From an uncultured Saprospiraceae bacterium (lineage in GTDB: Bacteria; Bacteroidota; Bacteroidia; Chitinophagales; Saprospiraceae), in assembly GCA_937981555.1 (NCBI GenBank), contig CALJOK010000036.1, positions 1 to 64,000 of the forward strand: a stretch of 64,000 bases of DNA, given 5' to 3'. Under the pieces are notes generated by a model that was given only the letters and a program-made list of their open reading frames with translations, had not been told where the DNA came from and made no database searches. Position numbers and translations under genes: made by a program. Numbering within the stretch: the first letter of the stretch is position 1; every line of letters starts with the position of its first letter. This document shows positions 25,584 to 35,200 of the stretch, in pieces.

Positions 25584-26542
25584 ATAAGCTAAATCTACTT
25601 ACAAATAAATTATTAGCTCGTCAAGTTAAGCGTGCTTTTGGTCAAAATGCAGAGCTCTCTGATGACCTTTTCAAATTTTTAGAAATGATTAATCAGTCTT
25701 ATGAGCACTATGAGCGAGATAGGCGGTTAATCGAAAGGGCGATGGAAGTTAGTTCTGAAGAATTGCGTAATTCCCATGAAAATCTGGCTAAGCAAAACGA
25801 GGAGCTAGAGATGTTTGTGTCGAGGGTATCACATGATCTTAAAGCACCCATTCGTACCATCAATTCGTTTGGTCAATTGATAAGTAAAGAACTCAGAAAA
25901 TCAGACCATGATGCAAAGATTGTGGATTATCTTAGTTTTATCACAAATGGTGCTCAAAATATGCAGTTATTAATTGATGATCTTTTGTTTCATGCCCGCT
26001 TAGGATTAAAGTTGGAATTGAAAGATGAAATTAATTTAAATGAACTCATTGAAACTGTAAATAATAATCTTGGTGGATTGATTAAAGAAAATAACGCTAC
26101 GATTATTGTTGAACCGCTTCCTATTGTTTATGGAAGATCGCATGAGATAATGCAGTTATTTCAGAATTTGATAGGAAATGCGATTAAATTTAAAAAGAAA
26201 GGAATTGATCCATCGGTTAAAATTAGTTGCAATGAGAGAGAGTCAGAATATATCATTTCTATTGAAGATAACGGGATAGGAATTAAAGGAAAAGATAAGG
26301 ATAGTATTTTTAGAGCATTTCACAGATTAAATGGTGTTTCAGAATACGAAGGAACAGGTTTAGGTCTTTCTATTTGTAAAAAAATTATTGATAATATTAG
26401 AGGACGAATTTGGGTAGAATCGGAATTTGGGGAAGGAACCATATTTATTTTTTCATTTCCGAAAGACTCGATGACAGAGAGTAACATAAAAAATTCTAAC
26501 GTTAATATTAATAATCAGATTACAAGTCAAGCTGATATTTGA
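25580..26542 (+). CDS. soluble sensor histidine kinase paired with FIST protein
   Basis: This 320-residue kinase lacks membrane segments and PAS domains. A coiled stretch (about 35-78) leads to the H-box VSRVSHDLKAPIRTINSFGQ with phosphoacceptor His85, followed by the N-box LIGNAIKFKK, G1 IEDNGIGI, F-box IFRAFHRL and G2 GTGLGLSICKKI. It belongs to the HisKA/HATPase group close to phytochrome-type kinases. With no sensor domain of its own, it probably receives input from the coupled FIST protein. No response regulator gene is adjacent. Confidence 0.9.
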   Translation: MNKLNLLTNKLLARQVKRAFGQNAELSDDLFKFLEMINQSYEHYERDRRLIERAMEVSSEELRNSHENLAKQNEELEMFVSRVSHDLKAPIRTINSFGQLISKELRKSDHDAKIVDYLSFITNGAQNMQLLIDDLLFHARLGLKLELKDEINLNELIETVNNNLGGLIKENNATIIVEPLPIVYGRSHEIMQLFQNLIGNAIKFKKKGIDPSVKISCNERESEYIISIEDNGIGIKGKDKDSIFRAFHRLNGVSEYEGTGLGLSICKKIIDNIRGRIWVESEFGEGTIFIFSFPKDSMTESNIKNSNVNINNQITSQADI

Positions 26543-26572
26543 TTTAGATATTTTGGATAAAAATGGTATAAT

Positions 26573-27004
26573 TTATTTTCTACGCATTAAAAAATTAATT
26601 GCCTCTTCGTATCCTTTTAACCCTTTCCCAACGATACTTTCCACACATACATTTTTCAAAAAAGAATGATGTCGAAATTCCTCCCGTTCATAAATATTGG
26701 AAATATGAACTTCTACCACAGGCGTAGAAATTGCAGCTACCGCATCTGCTAAGGCAATTGAAGTATGCGTATAACCTCCAGCATTAAAAATTATTCCATC
26801 CCACAGAAATCCTACTTCATGTAATTTGTCAATCAAAATTCCTTCGTGATTGCTTTGAAAGTAATAGAGTTGCAAGTTTTCAATTTCAAATTGTTTTTCC
26901 AAAACATCAAAGTAATCTTCGAAAGATTGATTGCCGTAAATTTCAGGTTGTCGTTTTCCCAAAAGATTTAAATTTGGACCGTTGAGGATTAGGATTTTTT
27001 TCAT
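26573..27004 (-). CDS. aroQ: type II 3-dehydroquinate dehydratase
   Basis: This 143-residue enzyme converts 3-dehydroquinate to 3-dehydroshikimate in the shikimate pathway. It starts ILILNGPNLNLLGKRQPEIY, with the catalytic Tyr in PEIYG, and continues with QSNHEG, FNAGGYTHTSIALADA and VEVHISNIYEREEFRHHSF, which includes the catalytic His. Type II enzymes form dodecamers. Length is normal. It sits alone between the convergent kinase gene and recQ; an inverted repeat lies in the upstream space. Confidence 0.95.
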   Translation of the reverse strand: MKKILILNGPNLNLLGKRQPEIYGNQSFEDYFDVLEKQFEIENLQLYYFQSNHEGILIDKLHEVGFLWDGIIFNAGGYTHTSIALADAVAAISTPVVEVHISNIYEREEFRHHSFLKNVCVESIVGKGLKGYEEAINFLMRRK

Positions 27005-27018
27005 ATTAGTTGAGTTTT

Positions 27019-27104
27019 ATTTTCACCACAGGTTACGCAGATTTTTACAGATTTTTATGAAAAAATGAATAATAATAATCTATGAAAATCTACGGGGTGT
27101 AAAA
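27019..27104. repeat. imperfect inverted repeat, CGCAGATTTTTA family
   Basis: TTTTCACCACAGGTTACGCA plus GATTTTTACAGATT at the left pair loosely with AATCTATGAAAATCTACGGG plus GTGTAAAA at the right. Same word set as the repeats at 1600 and 5001. Confidence 0.6.
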
Positions 27105-27108
27105 ACAA

Positions 27109-27142
27109 AAACGGTTCGAAGAAATAAATCTCCGAACCGTTT
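27109..27142 (-). terminator. terminator of recQ
   Basis: AAACGGTTCG and CGAACCGTTT pair around an AT-rich loop; on the - strand T-rich sequence follows. It lies 32 bases after the recQ stop. Confidence 0.7.
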
Positions 27143-27173
27143 ATATTTTCTAAAATTAATTTTTTTAAAAAAA

Positions 27174-29396
27174 TCAATTTGCCATTTCAGAAAGGAACTT
27201 AATTCGCATCAATTGAATTTCCTCCATCGTCACATCATCTTCTTGCAATTCTTTAAATGCATCTTCCGTACTATCCGTATCAGCTTCCATAAAATATTCA
27301 TAAATATCTTCTCTCGAATATTCATCCACATTGTCTTCCAAGTAATAATCAATATTCACTTTGGTTCCTGAAACAACAATCGCATCTAACTCTTCCAACA
27401 AGTCTTCCATGCTCAAATCATTTGAAGAGGCAATATCTCCCAAAGGAATTTTTCGATCAATACTTTGAATAATATTTACCTTAACTCTTGATTTGTTGGC
27501 TACTTGTTTGACCACAATTTCAGTTGGTCTTTCGATTTCATTTTCCTCTACATATTGACCAATCATTTCTACGAAAGGTTTTCCGTAGCGACTCGCTTTT
27601 CCAGAACTTACTCCTGAAATATGAGCCATGTCAGCCATCGAAATTGGATACTGAGTAGCCATATCTTCCAATGAAGGATCTTGGAAAACTACAAATGGAG
27701 GTACGTTTTTTTGCTTCGCAATACTTCTACGCAAGTCTTTCAACATGTTCATCAAGACTTTATCTAAGACAGCAGATTTTCCAGAGGAAGATACTGCGGC
27801 ATCAAATTCTTGCGTCACTTTATCATAATTATGGTTTAGTGTAATTTGAATAGGTCTTGGATTTTTAATAAAATCTTTACCTGAGTCAGTCAATCTAAAT
27901 AAGCCATAATTTTCAATGTCTTTGTAAACTAAGTTATTCAACAAACCTTGTCTAAAAACAGAACTCCAAAAGTTTTCATCTTTCTCCTTTCCTGCTCCAA
28001 ATAATGGCAATTGATCATGTTTAAAATCAACCATATCTTTGGTATTCTTTCCAATGATAAATTCAATCAATTGTTTGATTCCATAATTTTCATTCAAACT
28101 TTCCACCGCAGTTAATGCTTGTTGCATTTCAGTTTGGACTTCAATTTTTTCTTTTGGATGACGGCAGTTGTCGCACATTTTATTACATTCGGCATCATCA
28201 TATTGTTCTCCAAAATAGTGCAATAAAAATTTTCGACGGCAAGCAGTAGTTTCTGCATAGGCCATAATTTCTTGCATCAATTGAGCAGTCATTTCACGTT
28301 CTGCCACCGGTTTGTCTCGTAAGAATTTTTCCAATCGTTGGATATCCTTATAATTATAATAAGCGATACATCGACCATCCAATCCATCTCGACCAGCACG
28401 ACCAGTTTCTTGATAATAATTTTCTATACTTTTTGGAATATCGTAATGAATCACAAAACGCACATCTGGTTTGTCAATTCCCATTCCGAAAGCAATCGTC
28501 GCAACAATTACATCCTTTTCTTCCATCAAGAAATCATCTTGAGTCCTTGAGCGAGTTTTTGCATCCAGACCAGCATGGTAAGGAGCAGCCTTAATGTCAT
28601 TGACATTCAAAACCTTGGCAATCTCTTCAGTTGATTTTCTACTTTGAACATAGATAATTCCTGATTCGCCTGGCATCGTTTTGATGACCTGAATAATATT
28701 TTTGATCGTGTTTTCCTTCTTTCCTTTTGGACGAACTTCATAGTAAAGATTGTCTCGATTAAAAGAAGAGACGAAACTATTTTCCCCAGACATATTCAAG
28801 TTCTTCACGATGTCTAATTGAACTTTCGGGGTAGCAGTAGCAGTCAAAGCAATGACTGGAATATTGTCACCGATCAATTTCAACATCTCTTTAATTCGTC
28901 GATATTCAGGTCGGAAGTCATGTCCCCACTCTGAAATACAATGTGCCTCATCGACACCTACGAAAGAAATTGTAGTGTTTTTGAAAAACTCAATATTCTC
29001 TTCTTTAGTCAAAGTCTCAGGAGCAACGAAAAGAATTTTAGTGACACCAGATCTGATATCACCTTTTACTTTTTTCATTTGCACTTTAGTCAAGGAAGAA
29101 TTGAGGAAGTGAGCAACGTCATCATCCGAGCTATAGCTTCGAATGGAATCCACTTGATTTTTCATCAAGGCAATTAAAGGAGAAATAATCAAAGCTGTTC
29201 CTTCCATCATCATTGCTGGAAGTTGATAACAAAGTGATTTTCCACCACCTGTAGGCATGATTACAAAAGTATCATTACCATTTAAAATGCTATGTATAAT
29301 CGCTTCTTGATTTCCTTTAAATTTATCAAAACCGAAGAAGTGTTGAAGTGCTTCGTGTAGGTTTTCGTTTGTTGCTACCATTTCTGATTGTAACAT
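27174..29396 (-). CDS. recQ: ATP-dependent DNA helicase RecQ
   Basis: This 740-residue superfamily 2 helicase works in repair and recombination. Helicase motif I is MPTGGGKSLCYQLPA, motif II is VDEAHCISEWGHDFRPEYR, and motif VI is QETGRAGRDG. The RecQ zinc cluster follows (TACRRKFLLHYFG ... CNKMCDNCRHP), then a winged-helix region and an HRDC domain (about 540-610, FVVFQDPSLEDMATQYPISM). The last 130 residues are an extra acidic helical tail. The start at 29396 follows AAAGAAACA; a Met five codons in is also possible. It is divergent from kdsD, an arrangement I recall as common in Bacteroidota. Confidence 0.96.
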   Translation of the reverse strand: MLQSEMVATNENLHEALQHFFGFDKFKGNQEAIIHSILNGNDTFVIMPTGGGKSLCYQLPAMMMEGTALIISPLIALMKNQVDSIRSYSSDDDVAHFLNSSLTKVQMKKVKGDIRSGVTKILFVAPETLTKEENIEFFKNTTISFVGVDEAHCISEWGHDFRPEYRRIKEMLKLIGDNIPVIALTATATPKVQLDIVKNLNMSGENSFVSSFNRDNLYYEVRPKGKKENTIKNIIQVIKTMPGESGIIYVQSRKSTEEIAKVLNVNDIKAAPYHAGLDAKTRSRTQDDFLMEEKDVIVATIAFGMGIDKPDVRFVIHYDIPKSIENYYQETGRAGRDGLDGRCIAYYNYKDIQRLEKFLRDKPVAEREMTAQLMQEIMAYAETTACRRKFLLHYFGEQYDDAECNKMCDNCRHPKEKIEVQTEMQQALTAVESLNENYGIKQLIEFIIGKNTKDMVDFKHDQLPLFGAGKEKDENFWSSVFRQGLLNNLVYKDIENYGLFRLTDSGKDFIKNPRPIQITLNHNYDKVTQEFDAAVSSSGKSAVLDKVLMNMLKDLRRSIAKQKNVPPFVVFQDPSLEDMATQYPISMADMAHISGVSSGKASRYGKPFVEMIGQYVEENEIERPTEIVVKQVANKSRVKVNIIQSIDRKIPLGDIASSNDLSMEDLLEELDAIVVSGTKVNIDYYLEDNVDEYSREDIYEYFMEADTDSTEDAFKELQEDDVTMEEIQLMRIKFLSEMAN

Positions 29397-29963
29397 TGTT
29401 TCTTTTTATGATTTATTAAAAATGTATTTAGGATTAGGAATGAACCCGCAACAAATTGACATTTTTTAGGATGCTTATTTACTTCTAATTTTTATTTTGA
29501 AAAAAGGATTTTGTTTGGGTAAATAATTCATTTCAAAATAAAAAATAAAGACAAAAGAAGCAGCTAAAGAATGATAATTCATCTTTTTATCGTTCCTAGG
29601 GAGATTGTTACCGAGTGTTTTAAAATATGAAAGCACATTAACGAGAATGGAATATTAAGTTTTGAAAAAACCTAATTACATTTGCCAAGAATGTCCTTTT
29701 AATTTATTGAAGTAGTATTAGTAAATATAAGAAAATATTTCGTTTAATTCGGAGAATTAACGCAATCTTTCTTACATAAATTATGGTACGTACAATTATT
29801 TAAGAAAACGGTAGAAATCAATTTTTCTCGTCGAAAAATCATTTCAGTTTAAGGGGGGATTTTCTCATGTTTTTTCTAAAAGCGATCAAAAGTAACAAAA
29901 ATAAAACTCCTATACAATAGACTTTGTTTAATAAAAAAGGGTAATTATCACTTGAGAAATATT
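29397..29963. other. intergenic region between divergent recQ and kdsD
   Basis: No gene is seen in about 560 AT-rich bases. TACATTTG at 29677-29684 fits the TAnnTTTG box on the + strand, about 280 bases before kdsD, but the -33 spacing is poor. Confidence 0.4.
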
Positions 29964-30932
29964 ATGAATAAACAAGAATTAATTTCTTCAACTGCGTTAA
30001 AAACGATCCGAATTGAAGCTGCGGCAATCAATGCATTGGAAGCGAGTGTCAATCAAGAATTTTGTGAATGTGTGGAAGCGATTTTCGAATCAAAAGGTAG
30101 GTTGATTGTAACGGGCATTGGTAAAAGTGCGATCATCGCTCAGAAGATGGTGGCTACTTTTAATTCAACAGGAACGCCTGCTGTTTTTATGCATGCTGCT
30201 GATGCGATTCATGGTGATTTGGGAATGGTTCAAGCGGATGATATTGTTTTGTGTATTTCCAAAAGTGGTGAAACTTCTGAAATCAAAGTGTTGGTTCCTT
30301 TGGTGAAAAAATTGGGAAGTTTGATGATTGGAATGGCAAGTAATATTGATTCATTTTTGGCAAAGAAAGCAGATTATATTTTGCATACTCCTTGTGACCA
30401 AGAAGCTGATCCAAATAATTTAGCGCCGACTGCAAGTACTGCTTCGCAAATGGCGATGGGGGATGCGGTGGCGACTTCACTTTTGGCGTTACGAGGATTT
30501 ACACCAAATGATTTTGCACAATATCATCCAGGTGGTGCATTGGGGAAACAATTGTATTTGCGCGTTCATGATATTTTTCCACAGAATGAGAAACCATTTG
30601 TTTTGGAAAATGAAAATATTCGAAATACAATTATCGAAATGACTTCCAAACGGTTAGGCGTTGCTGTCGTCGTGGATGAAAATAAAAATGTAAAAGGTAT
30701 CATTACCGATGGAGATCTACGTCGAATGCTGCAAAGCAAAAATGAAGTGGAGCATCTTCAAGCAAAAGACATCATGTCAAAAAATCCGCAAACGATTGAT
30801 CCAGATGAAATGGCGATCAAAGCACTTGAAGTGATGCGATCAAAAAGTATTACTCAATTGATTGTGGCAGATGGAGAGAAATATCTTGGGGTGGTTCATT
30901 TGCATGATTTGCTTCGGGAGGGGTTGGTGTGA
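29964..30932 (+). CDS. kdsD: arabinose-5-phosphate isomerase
   Basis: This 322-residue enzyme converts ribulose 5-phosphate to arabinose 5-phosphate, the first step to Kdo in LPS. It has a SIS domain (about 30-170; TGIGKSAIIAQKMVATFNST, HAADAIHGDLGMV, ISKSGETSE, YHPGGALGK) and two CBS domains (about 205-320; GVAVVVDENKNVKGIITDGDLRR and ITQLIVADGEKYLGVVHLHD). The start is the ATG at 29964; a TTG four codons earlier is less likely. It lies divergent to recQ. Confidence 0.94.
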   Translation: MNKQELISSTALKTIRIEAAAINALEASVNQEFCECVEAIFESKGRLIVTGIGKSAIIAQKMVATFNSTGTPAVFMHAADAIHGDLGMVQADDIVLCISKSGETSEIKVLVPLVKKLGSLMIGMASNIDSFLAKKADYILHTPCDQEADPNNLAPTASTASQMAMGDAVATSLLALRGFTPNDFAQYHPGGALGKQLYLRVHDIFPQNEKPFVLENENIRNTIIEMTSKRLGVAVVVDENKNVKGIITDGDLRRMLQSKNEVEHLQAKDIMSKNPQTIDPDEMAIKALEVMRSKSITQLIVADGEKYLGVVHLHDLLREGLV

Positions 30933-30964
30933 ATACATATTAATTATATCTAATTTAAAAAAAA

Positions 30965-31417
30965 ATGAAAAATACATTTCTACTAATCATTTTAATTTTT
31001 TTAAATTCGAATTGTAAAATTTTCAAAAACGATGATATAACTTTGTCTAGAGAAAGAGTTGAAAAGTGTAGAGGGAATTGGAATTATAAAACGAATGAAA
31101 CTCCAATTGAGATAACGATAATCGAATTTCAAAAGAAGAGTCACTTTACTATGAATAGTTTTCCAAATTTTTTTATTGGAACTACTCTAGATAAAGATAC
31201 CGTTGGTATTATTGAATATGACACTAATAGAATTTTTAAAAGAGGTGAAGTGGTGAAGTTTCAACCAGAGGTTAAAAGAAATCAATTTAATGGTCAAGGA
31301 GGTTTGAGAGATTATCCAATGTTTACTGTTTCCAAAAAAACAAAAGAAAATGATTTGCTCTGTAGCATAAAAACAATTTTTTATGGAAAGATTGACGAAA
31401 ATAATATTGAAAAATAA
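30965..31417 (+). CDS. hypothetical lipoprotein
   Basis: This 150-residue product has a short signal and a lipobox-like IFLNSNC with Cys at about residue 17. The mature part is beta-rich and basic (IGTTLDKDTVGIIEYDTNRI, VKFQPEVKRNQFNGQGGLRD). I do not recognise it. It starts 33 bases after kdsD and may be co-transcribed with it, but nothing else ties it to sugar metabolism. Confidence 0.6.
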   Translation: MKNTFLLIILIFLNSNCKIFKNDDITLSRERVEKCRGNWNYKTNETPIEITIIEFQKKSHFTMNSFPNFFIGTTLDKDTVGIIEYDTNRIFKRGEVVKFQPEVKRNQFNGQGGLRDYPMFTVSKKTKENDLLCSIKTIFYGKIDENNIEK

Positions 31418-31482
31418 AAACTAGATATAATGTAAAAGATCCAGTGCTAGCGATGATTATTGCCGAAGATAATTTTATAACA

Positions 31483-32526
31483 ATGATTTTACAAAAAAAT
31501 AATTTTCTATTAAATCTTGCAATAAAAATCGCACTCCTGTTTTTTTTCCTAGCCTCCTGTACCTCAACCAAAAAAGAAATCACTCCCGCATTCTACCATT
31601 GGCAAACTAATTTTTCCCTCACCCAATCAGAAAAAGATTACCTCCAAAATTTATCCATCAAAAAACTTTACGTCAAATTTTTCGATGTAGATTGGAATGG
31701 AAAAATGCAAGAACCATTGCCTGTTGCAGAAGTGATCTTGGACACCACCGATTTAGGAAGTATCGAAATCATTCCCACAATTTTTATCACCAATCGAAGT
31801 TTGAAAAATTACCCATTGGAGAAAATGGAATTGTTGGGGGAAAACATTTTGGAGAAAATATTTTCCATAAAAAAAGACGTGCAAGAAATTCAAATTGATT
31901 GCGACTGGTCAGAAACGACGGAGGAAAAATACTTTCGATTATTGCGTTTTTTCAAAAAAGAAATTCAAACAAAAAACATCCAATTGAGTGCGACGATTCG
32001 ATTGCATCAAATCAAATATTTTAAACGTACAGGTGTACCGCCGGTGGATCGAGGCATGTTGATGTTTTACAATGTCGATGATGTAAAAGATTATAAAACC
32101 AAAAATTCTATTATTGATTTAGAAGTAGCGAAACAATACTTTTTTAATTTTGAAAATTACCCGTTAGAATTAGATGTAGCGTTGCCAATTTTTTCCTGGG
32201 GTGTTTTATATCGAGGCGGTGGAATGATGAAGTTAATTAATAATCTTCGAGCGGAGGATCTGAGAGACGATTCGTTTTTTTTACAAACTGATGAAACGCA
32301 TTTTGAGGTGATAAAAAGTACTTATCTTCACGGGAGGTATTTGTATGAAGGAGATATTATTCGACTTGAAATGGTTCCGTTGGAAACCTTGCAAAGGTCT
32401 GCTGAACTTTTAAAATCTAAAATTGAAAATCCGAATGTGACGATTAGTTTTTATCATTTGGATACGACTACGATTAAACATTATCCGTATGAAAGTCTTG
32501 AAGAAGTTATTGATGCTTTTTATTGA
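31483..32526 (+). CDS. lipoprotein of unknown function, partner of the next gene
   Basis: The product is 347 residues from ATG at 31483; the frame is open 13 codons further up, but that part is not signal-like. Lipobox FFLASC puts the lipid at Cys26. The mature domain has YHWQTNFSLTQSEKDYLQNL, VQEIQIDCDWSETTEEKYFR, LSATIRLHQIKYF and RGMLMFYNVDDVKDYKTKNS, giving alternating strands and helices with acidic motifs at strand ends. This looks like a TIM-barrel glycosidase-like fold, but I cannot name the family or show catalytic acids. The next gene starts 28 bases later. Confidence 0.7.
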   Translation: MILQKNNFLLNLAIKIALLFFFLASCTSTKKEITPAFYHWQTNFSLTQSEKDYLQNLSIKKLYVKFFDVDWNGKMQEPLPVAEVILDTTDLGSIEIIPTIFITNRSLKNYPLEKMELLGENILEKIFSIKKDVQEIQIDCDWSETTEEKYFRLLRFFKKEIQTKNIQLSATIRLHQIKYFKRTGVPPVDRGMLMFYNVDDVKDYKTKNSIIDLEVAKQYFFNFENYPLELDVALPIFSWGVLYRGGGMMKLINNLRAEDLRDDSFFLQTDETHFEVIKSTYLHGRYLYEGDIIRLEMVPLETLQRSAELLKSKIENPNVTISFYHLDTTTIKHYPYESLEEVIDAFY

Positions 32527-32640
32527 ATATCCAATATTCAACAAGGAATATCGAATGATGAAATTTGTTCCCAAGGTTTCGAAATTGACTCTTGGAGATT
32601 GGACAACCCTTGCTCAATATTCGATATTTATTTTTCTACT
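32525..32640. repeat. GAATATCCAATATTC repeat overlapping a coding start
   Basis: GAATATCCAATATTCAACAAGG, then GGAATATCGAAT, and on the far side ATTCGATATTT form an imperfect palindromic block. It spans the start codon and signal peptide of the gene at 32555. The left part matches the reverse of 51957-51979 in about 20 of 23 bases. Confidence 0.65.
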
Positions 32641-34879
32641 CATTCTCCCTTTTCAAGTTTCCAAAGGTTGCGGGCCATATCATTTGGCCTTCGAAGGTTA
32701 CTCATTTATGAATCCTAATATCGTAAATACGAAGGCAACCTATGCACCATATTTTTTACGATTTAATGATTTGTACAATTCGCCTGATTCGTTGGAACAT
32801 ATTCAGCAGGATGAAAACTTACAAGAGTGGAATGAGCGGTTTTGTAATTTATATAAAATAGAAGATATAAAATACGTCATTTATAAAGCAACGATAAATG
32901 ATATGAAACAACTTCGAAATGCTTCCAATGATAAGAAAGCAAAACTTCCCAAACGATTAAAAAAGAACAATTTTGCTCATCATTTACGTGATGAAAAATG
33001 TAGCGAGGTTATGGAGTATTTAATTTACGCCAAACAATGTGAAAGACATGCGACAGTAGGCGTAGGGTGGAGTACACCCAAACGAGATGTGATCGAAATG
33101 CAAAAAATGATCGAGCGTGGCAAACGTGCTTTTATGAAAACAGAATCACATTATGTACGTCTAAGATATGCTTATCAAATCATTCGATTGGCGCATTATG
33201 CGAAGGCGTACAAAGCGGTTTTGAAGTTGCATGATGAGTTGATGCCGAAGGTTCATGCCAATCCAAGTTTGTTGGATTACTGGATCATGGGACATCAAGC
33301 GGGAGCATTGTTGAAGTTGGGAGATCGTGTGGAAGCAGCATATTTGTACTCGTTGATTTTTGCTAATTGTTCAAGCAAACGACAGTCTGCCTATCAAAGT
33401 TTTTCGATAAAAGATAATGAGGAATGGGATCAGTTAGTTTTGAAATGTAAGAGTGATGAGGAGCGTGCTATGTTGTACACGATTCGCGCGAACCATGATG
33501 ATAGTCGAGTGATTTTTGAGATGGAAAAAATTTATGAATTTGATCCGACGAGTGAAAATTTAGAATTATTATTGGTCAAAGAAATCATCAAATTGGAAAA
33601 AGATTTTTTGGGAAAAGATTTTAATGATAACAAAAAACGCAATAAAACTTATTTTAAAATACCTCGCAAGAATGCGGAAAAGTATTTAGACCGGACGCTG
33701 GAATTTGTTAAAAAATGTGTCAAAGAAAAGAAAGTAATTGATTTAGATTTATGGAAAATTGCAGAAGGTTATTTGACTTTTTTAGGAGGTGATTATGGCG
33801 AAGCAGATCAAATTTTTACTAGACTTAAAAATTCTATCGGAAGTGAAAATGAAGCGATGGTAGAACAATTGGATGCGGCACAATTAGCGCTAAAAATTGC
33901 ACAATATAATCCACCGATCACTCTCAAAGACGAAAACGAAATTGGTAATATAATTCGCAATGATCCTAACTATTGGAAGTATAAAGGTTTCCCTGATTAC
34001 ATCAATGATAAGTTGGTAGACATGTATAATAAGTCTGGCGAAAAAGGAAAAGCATTTCGATTGCATCACACTTTGGATGCTTTGAAAATGAATCCTGATA
34101 TCGAAATGATTGAAGATCTTTTGAGGATTTGCGATAAGGAAAATAAAAGTAATTTGGAAGAAGTTTTGGTCAAAAAAGATGGACTGTCAACTATAAAAAA
34201 TGACTTGCTTTTACTGAAAGGAATTATGTTTTTTAATGATGATAAAATCGAAGCAGCAGCAGAAACCTTTCGAAAGATACCTCGAAATGTTCGAGACCTA
34301 GAACCGAAGTTTAATCCATTTCATGAACATATAATTGATTGTGTACATTGTCCTATTGCAGATACGACTATGTTCGATCGAGCAGGAATAGTGGAAGAAT
34401 TATTGAAGTTGGAATATCAAGGTCGAGCGCATTTGGAGAGTGGCGCTTCGTCTTTTTATAAGTTGGGAAATGCTTATTATAATATGACTTATTATGGTGA
34501 TTCATGGCAAGTGACTGACCTTTTTCGAAGTGGAGGAAATTGGGGTTATGTGAATAAAGACAATCGTTATTTGGTGTATGGATCAGAGCTAGGAAATATC
34601 GAAAATAAGAAAATGAATCAAGCTCGAAAATATTATGAAACTGCCCTAGAATTAGCTAAAAACAAAGAGCTCGCTGCACGTGCTTGTTTTATGTTGGCAA
34701 AATGTGATTTGAATGATTTCTATATAGATCCCGAAACAGAATATCATCCCTATGATGATTTGATTCCTGTTTTACCAGAAAAATATAATAGTTATTATTT
34801 GAGATTTAAAAATGAATTTTCGGATACTCAGTTTTATGAAGAGGCGGTGGATGAGTGTTTGTTTTTGAATGCTTATTAA
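32555..34879 (+). CDS. large exported protein with helical repeats, unknown function
   Basis: The product is 774 residues from ATG at 32555. Codons upstream of this overlap the end of the previous gene and lie in the repeat. A membrane or signal segment (about 23-37) is followed by SKGCGPYHLAFEGYSFMNP. Most of the rest is helical and TPR-like (YQIIRLAHYAKAYKAVLKLH, WIMGHQAGALLKLGDRVEAA, AEGYLTFLGGDYGEADQIFT). I recall this type as a conserved Bacteroidota protein of unknown role, paired with the preceding lipoprotein. No T9SS tail. The N-terminal codons overlap a dispersed palindrome, so the true start is less certain than usual. Confidence 0.7.
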   Translation: MMKFVPKVSKLTLGDWTTLAQYSIFIFLLILPFQVSKGCGPYHLAFEGYSFMNPNIVNTKATYAPYFLRFNDLYNSPDSLEHIQQDENLQEWNERFCNLYKIEDIKYVIYKATINDMKQLRNASNDKKAKLPKRLKKNNFAHHLRDEKCSEVMEYLIYAKQCERHATVGVGWSTPKRDVIEMQKMIERGKRAFMKTESHYVRLRYAYQIIRLAHYAKAYKAVLKLHDELMPKVHANPSLLDYWIMGHQAGALLKLGDRVEAAYLYSLIFANCSSKRQSAYQSFSIKDNEEWDQLVLKCKSDEERAMLYTIRANHDDSRVIFEMEKIYEFDPTSENLELLLVKEIIKLEKDFLGKDFNDNKKRNKTYFKIPRKNAEKYLDRTLEFVKKCVKEKKVIDLDLWKIAEGYLTFLGGDYGEADQIFTRLKNSIGSENEAMVEQLDAAQLALKIAQYNPPITLKDENEIGNIIRNDPNYWKYKGFPDYINDKLVDMYNKSGEKGKAFRLHHTLDALKMNPDIEMIEDLLRICDKENKSNLEEVLVKKDGLSTIKNDLLLLKGIMFFNDDKIEAAAETFRKIPRNVRDLEPKFNPFHEHIIDCVHCPIADTTMFDRAGIVEELLKLEYQGRAHLESGASSFYKLGNAYYNMTYYGDSWQVTDLFRSGGNWGYVNKDNRYLVYGSELGNIENKKMNQARKYYETALELAKNKELAARACFMLAKCDLNDFYIDPETEYHPYDDLIPVLPEKYNSYYLRFKNEFSDTQFYEEAVDECLFLNAY

Positions 34880-35200
34880 ACCCCCAGCCCCTAAAGGGGA
34901 GCCTTTTTCGATTATGTCCTCGGCAATCGAAAAAGTTAAGTAAACTGATTTGACGATTACTATTTGATGAAATAGAAATGGACTTTGAAATTTAATTTCA
35001 AAGTCCATTTCTTAATAGAATTAATATCGTCAAACAAATCATATTTGACTTTTTTCCTTGCAGAAAGACAAAGAAAAAAGGCTCTGTGGGTTAAAGAAAT
35101 CTTAAAATCATTTCCTTCCCCAACCAATTTCCTTTTAAACCAGTCTTCACTAATATAACGACAAAAGATATAAAGCAAACCTAATTAAAATCTACAGCCT
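34880..35200. other. intergenic region with hairpins
   Basis: It holds CCCCTAAAGGGG, then CTTTTTCGATT/AATCGAAAAAG (34905-34935) and the perfect 17-pair hairpin at 34975-35011. No gene is seen. Confidence 0.55.
34975..35011 (+). terminator. strong hairpin, probable terminator
   Basis: GAAATGGACTTTGAAAT and ATTTCAAAGTCCATTTC pair perfectly with a 3-base loop. Outer words GATTTGACGAT and ATCGTCAAACAAATC extend the palindrome. It lacks a clean T-tract. Confidence 0.6.
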
